This document shows positions 1 to 9,412 of a stretch of 64,000 nucleotides of DNA, piece by piece. A program made the position numbers and the translations under genes. The stretch covers positions 1 through 64,000 of the forward strand of contig NC_079262.1 of NCBI RefSeq assembly GCF_947241705.1. Direction: 5' to 3'. The stretch's first letter is position 1; every line of letters starts with the position of its first letter. The notes under the pieces were generated by a model. That model did not search any database, was not told the DNA's origin, and was given only the letters and a program-made list of their open reading frames with translations. Origin of the DNA: Saccharomyces mikatae IFO 1815. Taxonomy: Eukaryota > Ascomycota > Saccharomycetes > Saccharomycetales > Saccharomycetaceae.

Positions 1-160
1 ACACGAACACGAACACTTCAACTAGCCCTAAACCTGAGTCAGCCCTATATTAGCCCTAGGTTTTACCCTCTTCGCCTCCTCTTTGCTTACCCGCCTCTTT
101 GCTTACCCTGACTCTCCCCTCCACATTTATTGCTCACGTGATAAAAAACCGGGTAACTAT
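1..160. promoter_or_regulatory. Distal subtelomeric STR-like segment with Tbf1, Cbf1 and Reb1 type sites
   Basis: The first 130 bases are G-poor and carry repeated AGCCCTA and TTACCCT words like the subtelomeric repeats of yeast X elements. A CCCTAA Tbf1-type site lies at 26-31, a TCACGTGA palindrome (Cbf1/Pho4 type) at 134-141 and CGGGTAA (reverse of the Reb1 site TTACCCG) at 150-156. Tbf1 and Reb1 sites together are the hallmark of subtelomeric anti-silencing regions in S. cerevisiae. No TG1-3 telomere repeat is seen, so the chromosome end itself is probably outside the window. Binding is inferred from short motifs only. Confidence 0.45.
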
Positions 161-245
161 CCTCTCGCTTGGAGCACCCCTTTTTTACACAAAAATTGAT
201 GGCCCGATCTGTTTCGATCATAAAAGAGGATTATAATGACTACAA

Positions 246-660
246 AATATCGTTGATGTGCCGCAGCAACTGTCTCCTGGCTTTACCGCAGAGCTCTTTC
301 AAACCGAATCTGGCACATTTTATGTTCGTAGGCCACCAAAAAAGAATCGCTCACTACTCCTACTGCACGCCTTTCCCCACTCTCATGAATGCGGGAGCAA
401 AATCGCGCCTTCCACAAGCGAAGAATATTCAGTAATCTGCATGGACTCAGTTGCTTATGGCCTGTCGGATGCACCTGTGGGGACTACTGCCTACAGCCGT
501 TACTCCAAGAATGAGACGCCGAAAAAAGAAAGTGATCTTTAACTGTTTCCTTTGAAATAGTAGGTCCCGAACTATCGAAAAAATGCTAGCCGCTTCACCT
601 TTGACTGGCATCTCTAGCCTTGATTCTTGGATTCATTGCACCGTAGGACCTTTTTAAAAA
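246..660 (+). pseudogene. Decayed alpha/beta-hydrolase gene (dehalogenase/epoxide-hydrolase-like N-terminal part)
   Basis: The frame from about 258 to 542 reads like the N-terminal third of an alpha/beta-hydrolase: a leading strand region ending in LLLLHAFPHSHEC (family form LLLHGFPQ), then CMDSVAYGLSDAP (family form DLRGYGLSDAP), then YSKNE. Intact members are about 290 residues; here roughly 95 codons are open, no ATG opens the frame, and only scraps such as FEIVG and LASLALILGF, resembling the region around the nucleophile elbow, can be picked out downstream. The oxyanion-region glycine of HGFP is Ala. It is therefore a pseudogene. The family resembles bacterial haloacetate dehalogenases more than the yeast epoxide hydrolase YNR064C, which hints at old horizontal transfer; this is inference. 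Confidence 0.55.
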
Positions 661-1237
661 AATCTTCTGTTGATAACGACTGGTTTAGTAACTTGTAATA
701 ATTAAGAATAAGTCGTTCCTTCTTAATTTATATAAGAGAGGTATATAAAACACATGCTGATTATTGTGTTGAACCCAATGGTTCAGACATGATTCGGGAC
801 ATTCATGATAACTCATCTTCTTATATACTAAGTTCTGGACAACTAATAGATCTTTATCTTACTACTGCAGGAAACCCCAATATTAGAATTTGCCTAATCT
901 AATTTATGCAAAGAGCGTAGTTGTAATCACTTATTCCAACATTTTCGAACCAACAATGATATTGGATATCCTCTGTTCATATTGTACGTTAAAGAGCCGT
1001 TCGGAGGGAAACAGGCGTAAGCCAGGTCTTTGCTCAACAGTGATTCTTTGCCGCACTCTCCAGTCATATTTTCCCCGTTAATTTTTGACTATCATATCCT
1101 ATTTGCAACTAAATCTTCTCGTTTATAATTTTTGACTTTACTTTAAGTACAGTAAAAATATATCAAGGGAAAATATATACTGTTTGTAGTTAAGCGGTCC
1201 AAGAAGTATTTGTACGCAAACTAACTTTTTTGCATTG
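661..1237. other. Distal intergenic, probable further hydrolase decay
   Basis: No supported gene. Short plus-strand frames around 860-1080 could be remnants of the C-terminal half of the hydrolase upstream, but no motif is clear enough to claim. The rest is A+T-rich sequence with no repeat I recognise. Confidence 0.3.
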
Positions 1238-1375
1238 TTAACTGTTTTCAAAGGCAGTAACATCCATTTCAATTTGAGCACCTAAAGGCATTCTACCTAC
1301 CACAGCCGTGCCAGCAGCTCTATCGGCTTGAGAATAGTTGGTGCAAACCGCATGTAAGTCTTCGTAATACTTTTA
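1238..1375 (-). pseudogene. RidA/YjgF-family fragment (C-terminal about 45 codons)
   Basis: Read on the minus strand, this stretch ends in GRMPLGAQIEMDVTAFE followed by a stop at 1238-1240. That is the C-terminal strand signature of the RidA/YER057c/UK114 family (usual form LPLGALVEIEAIA), preceded by a region with the spacing of the family's conserved Arg before TAVVG. The usual protein is about 125-145 residues. An in-frame stop lies directly upstream of the readable part, and I could not follow the N-terminal half, so this is a fragment. Yeast members (HMF1, MMF1) clear reactive enamines and imines; this fragment should do nothing. Homology rests on one motif region. Confidence 0.5.
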
Positions 1376-1539
1376 TGTTCAAGATTAAAGCTAGATGACT
1401 CCGAAGTGTTCATCACATTCTGAGCAACTCACACTGATCTTCTCCAATGCCCTTTCTTTCCGCCAGTTTGTTTTCAACTATTAAGGAATCTGACCAGAAA
1501 CAAAAACAAATCCATTTTGTTTTTTTCACTTTTTCTTGA
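1376..1539. other. Short spacer between RidA-like fragment and Y' element
   Basis: No gene seen. It may hold further decayed sequence from the RidA-like gene. Similarity to the tail of S. cerevisiae Y' elements, as I remember it, becomes convincing only from about 1540. Confidence 0.3.
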
Positions 1540-1589
1540 AACTTAGAACAAAACATATACTACACAATACACAATCAGCAACAGTCGTA

Positions 1590-2171
1590 ACAACGTCCAT
1601 CACTCTCCAACTTCTCTGCTCGAATCTCTACATAATAATATATCAATTTTACCGTCTGGAACATCATCGCTACCTAGCTCTTTGTGAACCGCTACCATCA
1701 GCATGTACAGTGGTACTTCGTGTTATCTGCAGCGAGAACTTCGACGTTTGCCAAATCAAGCCAATGTGGTAATAACCACACCTCCGAGATCTGCTCCAAA
1801 AGATACTCCAGTTTCTGCCGAAATATTTTATTGTAGAACAAGCCTATCAGCATCGAGAGGAAAGGCGTCCAATGCGGCGGTTTAGATGGGATAACTCCCA
1901 GCGCAATCTGTTCCCGCAAGTGCATTCCTAAACTTAATTCATACCTGTTCCTCAGCTGTTGATGATGCCTGCAAAATTGCAGCTTGACGTACTGCGGACC
2001 CTGCAGTCCAGCGCTTGTCATAGAACGCAAACGCTGAAAAACTCCAAGTTTCTCGAGTGCCTCCACAACGACCGTATCGTCTTTTGCCTCCCATTCTTCC
2101 TGGCACTTTTTTTCGTCCCAGTTCAAAAAGTACTGCAGCACCTCCGTCTTTGATTCAGCAAGTTGCTCCAT
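1590..2171 (-). pseudogene. Y' C-terminal segment 2
   Basis: Translation with [36 protein letters not shown] and SEVWLLPHWLDLANVEV matches the last part of YRF1. The family's final stretch before its stop can still be recognised down to about 1590 but is out of frame with the rest. This marks the telomere-side end of the Y' coding region. Confidence 0.8.
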
Positions 2172-2641
2172 ACTTTGAAATACAACTCTTTGATTTGCCT
2201 TCCAGACATGCGGAAAACTCGGCTCCCTTGCTTGCCTCTTGTCGAATCCAGTACACTAATTGTTTCTCTTCTTCTAGTAATAGCCAGGTACCAAGCATAT
2301 TTTTTTTGTATCTGAGAGTAGATCTCTCTCTTTTTTACGGTAAAAAATCTCAAATATCCAACAGGGTCCCCATGATATGGCTCAATATCTTCCAAGTATT
2401 CTTTGTATTCCTCGTCGTTTCGCAGCATTCTCTCCACAGCTAGTGCTTCCAAGCTATCCTCCGATACGATACTTTCTGGGCGAGCCCAGCAGACGCAGAG
2501 CTCGAACATTTTTTTTGACAGCCCTTGCATAATCCGTATTGTGTGAATACTCCCTCTGGGCAGAAGTATATTATCGATACCATACAGGAAAAGATGTTTA
2601 ATTTCATCGGACCGAAAGCCAAGAAACTCTAATACATTCAT
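2123..2641 (-). pseudogene. Y' C-terminal segment 1
   Basis: Translation from MNVLEFLGFRSDEIKHLFLYG through [13 protein letters not shown] matches the region of YRF1 that follows the minisatellite. It contains a Cys cluster region (ELCVCW) in the family and the [18 protein letters not shown] stretch. The segment is cut from neighbouring segments by frame breaks. No catalytic motif lies here; its role in intact Y' proteins is not known to me. Confidence 0.8.
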
Positions 2642-2796
2642 TTCTCAGAAGTATTGGGAATTGTGCTTTCAGTTTCTTTCTCTCTAGCGAGACCATTTGA
2701 CTTCCTTTCCGCTTATATGGCTCTTTATCAATGTCAGTGGCTGGATGGAATCTATTACTCTCAGCATTTCCACCTGTATTGGAGTCCTCGTTGGTG

Positions 2797-3460
2797 CTAG
2801 CAGTGGTACTGGCGGTGGGTAGTAGCACTAGTCCTGGCGTTGGTGCTGGCGGTGGTAACAGCACTAGTCCTAGCATTGGTGCTGGCGGTGGTAACAGCAC
2901 TAGTCCTAGCATTGGTGCTGGCGGTGGTAACAGCACTAGTCCTAGCATTGGTGCTGGCGGTGGTAACAGCACTAGTCCTAGCATTGGTACTATCAGCAGT
3001 ATTAGCACTAGTCCTAGCATTGGTGCTGGCGGTGGTAACAGCACTAGTCCTAGCATTGGTGCTGGCGGTGGTAACAGCACTAGTCCTAGCATTGGTGCTG
3101 GCGGTGGTAACAGCACTAGTCCTAGCATTGGTGCTGGCGGTGGTAACAGCACTAGTCCCTAGCATTGGTACTATCAGCAGTATTAGCACTAGTCCTAGCA
3201 TTGGTGCTGGCGGTGGTAACAGCACTAGTCCTGACGTTGGTGCTGGCGGTGGTAACAGCACTAGTCCTAGCATTGGTACTATCAGCAGTATTAGCATCAG
3301 TATTAGCATTGGTACTATCAGCAGTATTAGCATTAGTGCTAGCATTAGTACTTGGCATTGGTGCTAGCATTAGTACTGGCGTTAGTGCTAGCATTGGTGC
3401 TAGCATTAGTACTAGCATTGGTACTAGCATTGGTACTAGCATTGGTACTATCATGAATGC
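2797..3460 (-). repeat. Y' 36-bp coding minisatellite
   Basis: Tandem 36-bp units based on TGGTGCTGGCGGTGGTAACA plus GCACTAGTCCTAGCAT, with sub-variants in which CTGGCGGTGGTAA is replaced by CTATCAGCAGTATTA. On the coding (minus) strand the unit gives the 12-residue repeat TSAVTTASTNAR, the counterpart of the Ser/Thr/Asn repeats of YRF1 proteins. Toward 3350-3460 the array degrades into shorter ATTGGTACTAGC units encoding ASTN runs. Because the unit is a multiple of three without stops, long open frames appear on both strands; those other frames are shadows. Such arrays change length rapidly by recombination or slippage. Confidence 0.92.
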
Positions 3461-3598
3461 CCGCGTTGCTGTCCTCATCGCTGCTGCAATAATCTCTGTA
3501 CCTGTCACTACTACTTCTCTCTTGTGAACTAGACGGTAACGCAGCAACCGACATGGAGGCTGTGGCCTGATTTTCAGCCAATCTGTCCATTCTCTTTA

Positions 3599-6500
3599 TC
3601 AGTTCCACTGTGTCTGCCGACAGGTCGTCCTGGAGCCACAGCATCCAACATGCTGGCCCTTTTTTCCTTTCTTTGATTCAAGTCCATAAAACTCGCGTAC
3701 CTGTTCGGTTATACAGCCTTCCTTAATTGGTGATAATTCACCCCTACGATTCCTTGCCGCCCAACTGTTTTTTCTAGATAATAGATAACAGAGGCCTCCT
3801 TCTCTTAGTCTTCCCACGCCTTGAATGAGCTCAATAATATTAAGTCTATTATCAAGCGTGATCACCATCATCAATTCCTTAATGTCAATTCCTTCAGTCA
3901 CTAATTTTGTTCCGATGAGAACTCGCATGCCACCGTCAGTGACAAACTCCTCCGTGCGAGACACCTTTTCCGCAGCACCCAGCTTCCCGTGTATCCATAC
4001 CACCTTGAAATACTCCCTCCAAGAGCAGGCCAGTTCTTCCACTTGTTTGGTTGTGCTAGCAATTACAATGGCCTTCGACTCTGGTTCAGTTTCAAACAGG
4101 GCTAAAAGAAGCTTCAGTGCTTCTTCGGGAGGTGATTCCACTTTTTTCCAAATTTTATGCACATGCCCTAAAGGCACCTCAGATTTCTCCTTAATCAGAT
4201 TGAACATCTGTGTGGGATAGCTGGATAAACCCCTGCTGAGGTCTTCCGACCGTTTGAGCTCGTTGATGTCCATCGATTTCTTGCTCAGTCCCGTAAGCCC
4301 TATGCGCTGCAACGCAGCATCAGCTACAGCCTCAGGTGCTGTGCCGCTCAAAAAGATTGCTTTCTCGAAAGCGTCAAAATCGAGGTTCCTTATGCCCCCA
4401 AATTGCGGCTGCCGGTAGACCTCCGTTTCCAAGTTGTGAAACTCATCTACAATGAGGTAACCCAACTTTACATTGTTGGTCCTAAAGGTGCACTCAACAA
4501 TATTATCCCAACCAGCTATCCTGTCTGTGAAGTTGGCGCTAGCAAGGTCATCGTAGATCCCCACGTATAAATCAGTAACACCATCGTAACCCTCTTCAAT
4601 AAAGTTTCTTACAGTGGCCACATTCAAGCAACCGCCTCGGCGCAACCTGATCATGCAATTAGCAAGCAACACTGTGTACGGTACAAACAGAAACGACACA
4701 TGTTTCACGTCGCTCTTGGACGCGAGTGCTATTAAGGGAAGATGAAACAACTCCGTCTTACCATAGCCCGGTGAGGCTTGTACTGCCACAGAGGGTGTGT
4801 CTGCCATGTATATTTCATAACATAAGCGCAACTGATGCAAGTCCCTGAATTCAAAGGATCTGCCAAAAAGTTTCCGACCTGCGACGAGGATATCGTTTGT
4901 GCTCTTGGGCTCTCGGGGCCTTTTTCGCGTTGCACTCAAAAAATTTTGATGATGATCTGAACTCGCTTCGCCTGCTACTGCTGCTACTACATCTCTCGCA
5001 TTCCGAGTACTGGAGAAGGAACAATGGTAGTCTCTTTCAAGGCCTAACCATTGAATCCAGCGCTCGGAAGCTCGCTCCTGCAATAAAGTGGCGGTCGTTC
5101 CACTGACACTGGTTAACGAAAAGGAATCCACACCGTAAATGTTTCGCCCTGTTTGAACGGAATGGTTGGCCATGAGTTCACTCGTCGCCGACTCGTACAA
5201 ATCTGTTTCAAATCTGCTACCTACGCAGTGCCGCCCTAGGGCAATCAACCCCTGGCGCATCTCCCGAAAATTCAGCTTCTGAGGTGCATTCTTCGGAAGT
5301 TCCCTCATGTACTGTCGAAAAGTTGCATATTCAACGAGACAGCCCTTAGCGGTATTCAGAAACATGTAGGAATACAAAACTATCCTCGAAGTATCTCGAT
5401 TTGTTACTTGATTTGGATCCTCAAACCCCACGACATCCATCCAAGGATCGTGTTTAAAGGCGTCATAACTGTTACCAAGCGCACATATCTGCATTTGCCT
5501 TAGCACAGTGACAAAGTAAAACAAGTAATCTGAAGTGAGTCCGTCAAGTGTCTTTAGTCGAGGCTCCGATGAACCGTTCTTGTTATAATCAGTGTATAGT
5601 TGGATGCGCCTTGTTATATCGTCGACGTATACGTTGCGCTGAGGACCGGCAAAAGCGAGTAGCTGAAGCTCTGGATACCGGTAAGGGTATCCTACGGCAA
5701 AATGGATCATCCACATAAGTGGCACCGTAAGCTCGTCAATTGCAACAGCCACTTTATTTTTAAGAGCCGCGGTCATTTTGTTAGTATCTCTTCTCAACTT
5801 TGGCAGCACAATTTCACGATATTTAACAGGTATCATTTGAAGAAAAGAATCGTTTTCCAGATACTCGTCAATTCCTCGCTTTGGCTCTCTGAACAACACG
5901 TCTCGATTACGCAAAATGAGACTGGCAATATCAACCACTGTAGGCATATAAAAGCAATTGTTCAACTCTTCCCAAAGGTTGTCAAACTGAGCCTTGCATG
6001 CAAAGTAAAAGCTGCGGACATACTCGCGATTAAACAGTTTTCCACATACTGATATACCATCAGAAGAAGGTACCAAAGTTATTCTATAAGAGTCCTTCAG
6101 CGCGGTTTCCTGTGCTACTTCGTGGTACAGAATTTTGATCCATTTCCACATCGCAACGCCGTTGTTGTCATCAAATATATCTAAATCCTTTGCGGTGCAA
6201 GCACAAGAAGACACCAATAAAGCTTTCACGGCATCTAGTGTTTTTCTGAGCCTTCGTGGAGTGTTAGGACTGCGCAACTTGCATACTTTTAAGCCATGTT
6301 CGTCCACAGAGGGAATAACGGATTGTTCATTCGCAACAGATAGATCTTCTTCCTCACCAGCACCACCACGGGGTCCCGCCCCAAAATTAAGCGCACATGC
6401 TCGCAAGATAATATGCAAAATATCACCCAATCCGTCTTTTTTGTTCATCATATCGTTACATATCTGTGAAAAGTACTTTATCTCAGTGGGTTTACGTGGG

Positions 6501-7024
6501 CATAGATCACGTTTCAGCCGCTCTGTGTCGACTTTCTTACCGCCAGGTAAACTTGCTTGATATGCGGAAAAAATCGAAAGCTCATTTACGTGTAGTAACA
6601 AAAACATGTAGGGTGCCAAATTGTATCCATATTTCCTTATGGTGCTTTTCTGAAGACTCCTTACAATAGGCGTGCCAGAAACAAAGTTGGTGAAAGTACG
6701 CATCGTAGAGCTGTCGTTCGGCCTGGAACTCGCAGTTTCGTAACAACGTTCCAGGACACGAAAACTCAACTCACTATAGTATCCTCTGTTGAGGTAAAAA
6801 AGAGAAAGGATATCGTAATCTTTCCTATTAAATTTCAAAGTATGTACTTGAAACAACGTGTAGACCATCAAGTTGATTTTCTTGGGAATAAGATACTTTG
6901 AAGGGATGGGTCCGCTCTGGAAATCTGGTTCGTCTTCAACAAACGTCAGAAACTTTTGTACATTTTTTTTTAACCATGACGGGAATGACAATTTTTTCAA
7001 AAGATCTTTTCCTATCCATTGCAT
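3599..7024 (-). pseudogene. Y' helicase core segment (YRF1-like), 1,141 codons open
   Basis: This long open segment carries the superfamily 2 helicase core of Y' proteins: a Walker A region SPGYGKTE at roughly residue 750, the DEAH-type box VDEFHN about 100 residues later, motif III LSGTAP and motif VI QGVGRLR near the C-terminus. In S. cerevisiae YRF1 proteins are induced in telomerase-deficient survivors and in meiosis. Here the first residues and the last dozen do not match the family, showing that the segment is cut out of a longer broken frame at both ends. The helicase motifs themselves are intact, so a truncated product is conceivable. Confidence 0.85.
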
Positions 7025-7211
7025 CGGTTCTGTATTTTACCACCTTGATTAGGCTAGACTTTTCGTCTTCGTAGAATGATCGCACTTCCGTGCGGATCGA
7101 TTCAAATAAAGTTATTGAGTGACAATGTACCAAGTCGTTTTTGTTATTTAGAGCGGACTCAAACTCCTCAAAGTTTGCTTTTTCAAACTTACGCTTATCG
7201 GAAATTTTCAT
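6936..7211 (-). pseudogene. Y' N-terminal segment
   Basis: From the ATG at 7209-7211 the translation MKISDKRKFEKANFEEFES matches the start of S. cerevisiae Y' helicase proteins (MKVSDRRKFEKANF). It overlaps the upstream end of the large helicase segment in another frame, so the element's reading frame is interrupted here. Part of the Y' entry; listed to mark the true N-terminus. Confidence 0.75.
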
Positions 7212-8138
7212 TTTATTTTTGTAAGTTTCGAAATTAACAATAGTATGTTGATTGTTATGCTTTTTGACAAGAAATCCATCAATATAAACAAAAGATTGTC
7301 CAGTTTCCACCCTATCATCATCTAGGAATGCAATTGAGCTACTCTATTGAGAAGATGCAGAATTATGTAATGAGCACCCAAAAGAAAAAGACCTCTGCTA
7401 CACAAGTGCAAATCTCCAGCAGCAACAAAGCACAGTTAATAAAAAATCCCATCAAGATTAGCCACTGACCCCTTCAAGCACAACATAGAAAACAGAGAGA
7501 TATCCGTTTCTTCCTGAGGATCGTCATTCATCGCTTGATTTCCGGCCTGCAAAAATAAAGTAGTAGGTACGTACTTTCTTTTTCAACTTCCATGTTTGTG
7601 CGTAGTATCTCAATCTGTCTGCTTAGTCGAGGAGAACCAGGATTCTGTTCATTGCTCAAGCCGCTTCGTGGATGTTCTCTTGGTTACTTAAACATGAACC
7701 AGTTGGTCGCTTCAAGAATTATGCGCTCAGCCTGCAGCTTCTTCCGCTCTCGAAAAGACCAATATAATAAAAACTTATGAATTACATTTCCTTATTAGGT
7801 ATATGACCTTACGCTTCGAAGTAAGGTAGACCTTTTTGGCGCACCTATATATATAACGCGTCAGAAAACCTTCTCCAAAAATTTCCCGTAACTTCTCCGA
7901 CGCTCCCCCTCAAGAAAAAAGAAAAATATATTACCCTGCTTAATAAGAAAATACGTATCAAGTTACTTCCTTGGTGCAATATCCCACTATAAAAAAATTC
8001 CTTGACGCCAGATCTTCGGCCACAATTTGCGTCCCCAAGTGCCTAAACAGGAAATAATGACAGCTTTCGTACAGAGTTACTTCCACGGTGCAATATGTCC
8101 CTACGGCGTTGTCTAATACCATCCAGCGTGCAATAAGG
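7212..8138. other. Y' 5' flank, centromere side
   Basis: No gene is supported. It holds an inverted repeat, ACCTTAC at 7806-7812 and GTAAGGT at 7821-7827, around TTCGAA, and a direct repeat of about 25 bp (AGTTACTTCC..GGTGCAATAT) at 7961-7985 and 8075-8099. In S. cerevisiae the 5' part of Y' carries the element's promoter and an ARS; I did not find a convincing ARS consensus by eye. Confidence 0.5.
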
Positions 8139-8150
8139 TAACATATATAT

Positions 8151-8202
8151 ACCCACACCCACACCCACACCCACACCCACACCCACACCACACCCACACA
8201 CC
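8151..8202 (+). repeat. Interstitial telomeric repeat (C1-3A)
   Basis: About 52 bp of ACACCC repeats ending in ACACCACACCCACACACC. This is the C-rich strand of irregular yeast telomere repeat, in the orientation a left telomere would have. Such a tract between Y' and X is the canonical junction and records a former chromosome end onto which the Y' was added by recombination. Confidence 0.9.
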
Positions 8203-8436
8203 ATCACTATCACCATCATCATCATCATCACCATCACTATCACTATCACAATCACTAACCCTACCACCATCACTATCACACCCACTACTTTCACTACCAC
8301 CATTACCATCATCATCACCATCACCCATCACTACCACCATCACTACCACCATCACTACTACCATCACCATCACTACCATCACCATCACTACCACCATCAC
8401 CATCACCATCACCATCACCATCACCATCACTATCAT
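8203..8436 (+). repeat. CCATCA/CTACCA microsatellite, no G on the plus strand
   Basis: A run of CAT, CAC and ACC units, best described as imperfect (CCATCA)n with CTACCA variants and an uninterrupted CACCAT stretch near the end. Together with the adjoining telomeric tract it makes 298 nt (8139-8436) with no G at all. Translations rich in His/Thr or Val/Met on either strand are artefacts of the repeat. Typical X elements begin with TTAGGG-type subtelomeric repeats; this long hexamer tract in their place is not something I recall from S. cerevisiae. Confidence 0.9.
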
Positions 8437-8673
8437 GAGAAGTACACACTTACTTACCCTATCTCTAACCCTACTATCAGCCCTACCTCGCTGTCTAACC
8501 CTACCTCTCCAACTCCAACCCCACTGCCTTAGCTTACCCTACCTGCTCCTCCACTGCCTACGCTCTCCACCTGCCATCCTTCACATCTCATCACTACTCC
8601 ATATCTACCACCAACCACCACTTCCACTTATCCTACCATCTACCATCTACCTCTACAACATACCTAACATAAT

Positions 8674-8771
8674 ATGTAAACATCCAAATGTAAACAATCA
8701 TATGTAAACAATCATATGTAAACAATCAAATGTAAACAATCATATGTAAACATCCAAATGTAAACAATCAT
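8674..8771 (+). repeat. Seven 14-bp repeats with GTAAACA (forkhead-like) core
   Basis: Seven copies start exactly 14 bp apart at 8674, 8688, 8702, 8716, 8730, 8744 and 8758, with consensus ATGTAAACAATCAT. Five contain GTAAACAAT, which fits the Fkh1/Fkh2 consensus RYAAACAWW; the other two (8674, 8744) have GTAAACATC. The array is flanked on both sides by CCTAACAT. The regular period and site content are seen directly; forkhead binding is inference. Confidence 0.9.
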
Positions 8772-9053
8772 ACCTAACATCATATCCTACCACTACTCCC
8801 CATCCCACCTCTAACCACATCTAGCTACCTCACCACATATCAACACCTACCATGCCTTCTTCTTCTCCTTGATAGCTCTCCATACGCCTACGGATGCTAA
8901 AAATAAACTACTCTCATCCTACTCATCTTACCCAACTCCCTTCTGCCACACTGCCGCACTGCTCCTCATCCTCATCCTCACCTCTCACTCAGTTGCCATG
9001 GTTACCACTATACATCACCATACATCACCATACACGGCACTTACCTCAGCGCT

Positions 9054-9264
9054 TCACACCCTGTGCCATTTACCCATAAAACCCACTTTTATTCCCATTT
9101 TAGTGTTTATAATGTATTCTACGGACCCAAATATCATATATATGCACTTACTTGCATCTAATATAACGTATTTTGCCAAATTCTGTCTACTCATTATATA
9201 CATATATTTATCACAATTTAAAAAAATCACCAATTAAATCACCCAAACATAAAAAATTTCTCCA
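9054..9264 (+). repeat. Core X repeat copy A
   Basis: This segment, from CCCTGTGCCATTTACCC through CCCATTTTAGTGTTTATAAT and GGACCCAAATATCAT to an A-rich end, recurs 359 bp downstream with about three quarters or more of positions the same by eye. It is the copy closer to the remembered S. cerevisiae core X and is preceded by its normal flank. Confidence 0.8.
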
Positions 9265-9412
9265 AATTCACATCGATTCATAGCCACATATTATCATTCT
9301 ATTAAAATGTGCTAACCTAAGAAGTATGACTAGTTTATAGTAATATATGAAAAGGGTCAATAATCTTACTAAATTATGATTAATGAGCTAGATCGCAATT
9401 CCTTACGTCACC

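Larger units (their letters stand above)
1540..8150 (-). mobile_element. Y' subtelomeric element, long type, coding frame broken
   Basis: A Y' element of about 6.6 kb, the size of the long Y' class, in the usual orientation: its helicase gene is transcribed toward the telomere. Its parts along the minus strand are an N-terminal segment starting at an ATG at 7211, a large open helicase segment, a Ser/Thr-rich minisatellite region, and two C-terminal segments. All align well by eye with S. cerevisiae YRF1 (about 1,860 residues). The frame is broken in a handful of places, so it is probably not making a full protein, though divergence is modest and the insertion looks young. The centromere-side border is an interstitial telomeric repeat, the standard Y'-X junction. 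The distal border is odd: it abuts decayed single-copy genes, not TG1-3 repeats. Confidence 0.9.

Noticed and set aside
1540-8150. A novel helicase-based defence or mobility system
   Set aside because: All helicase motifs and flanks match the well-known Y' subtelomeric element.
8043-8436. Val/Met-rich and cysteine/glycine-poor repeat proteins predicted on the minus strand
   Set aside because: They are translations of the CCATCA microsatellite and telomeric repeat.
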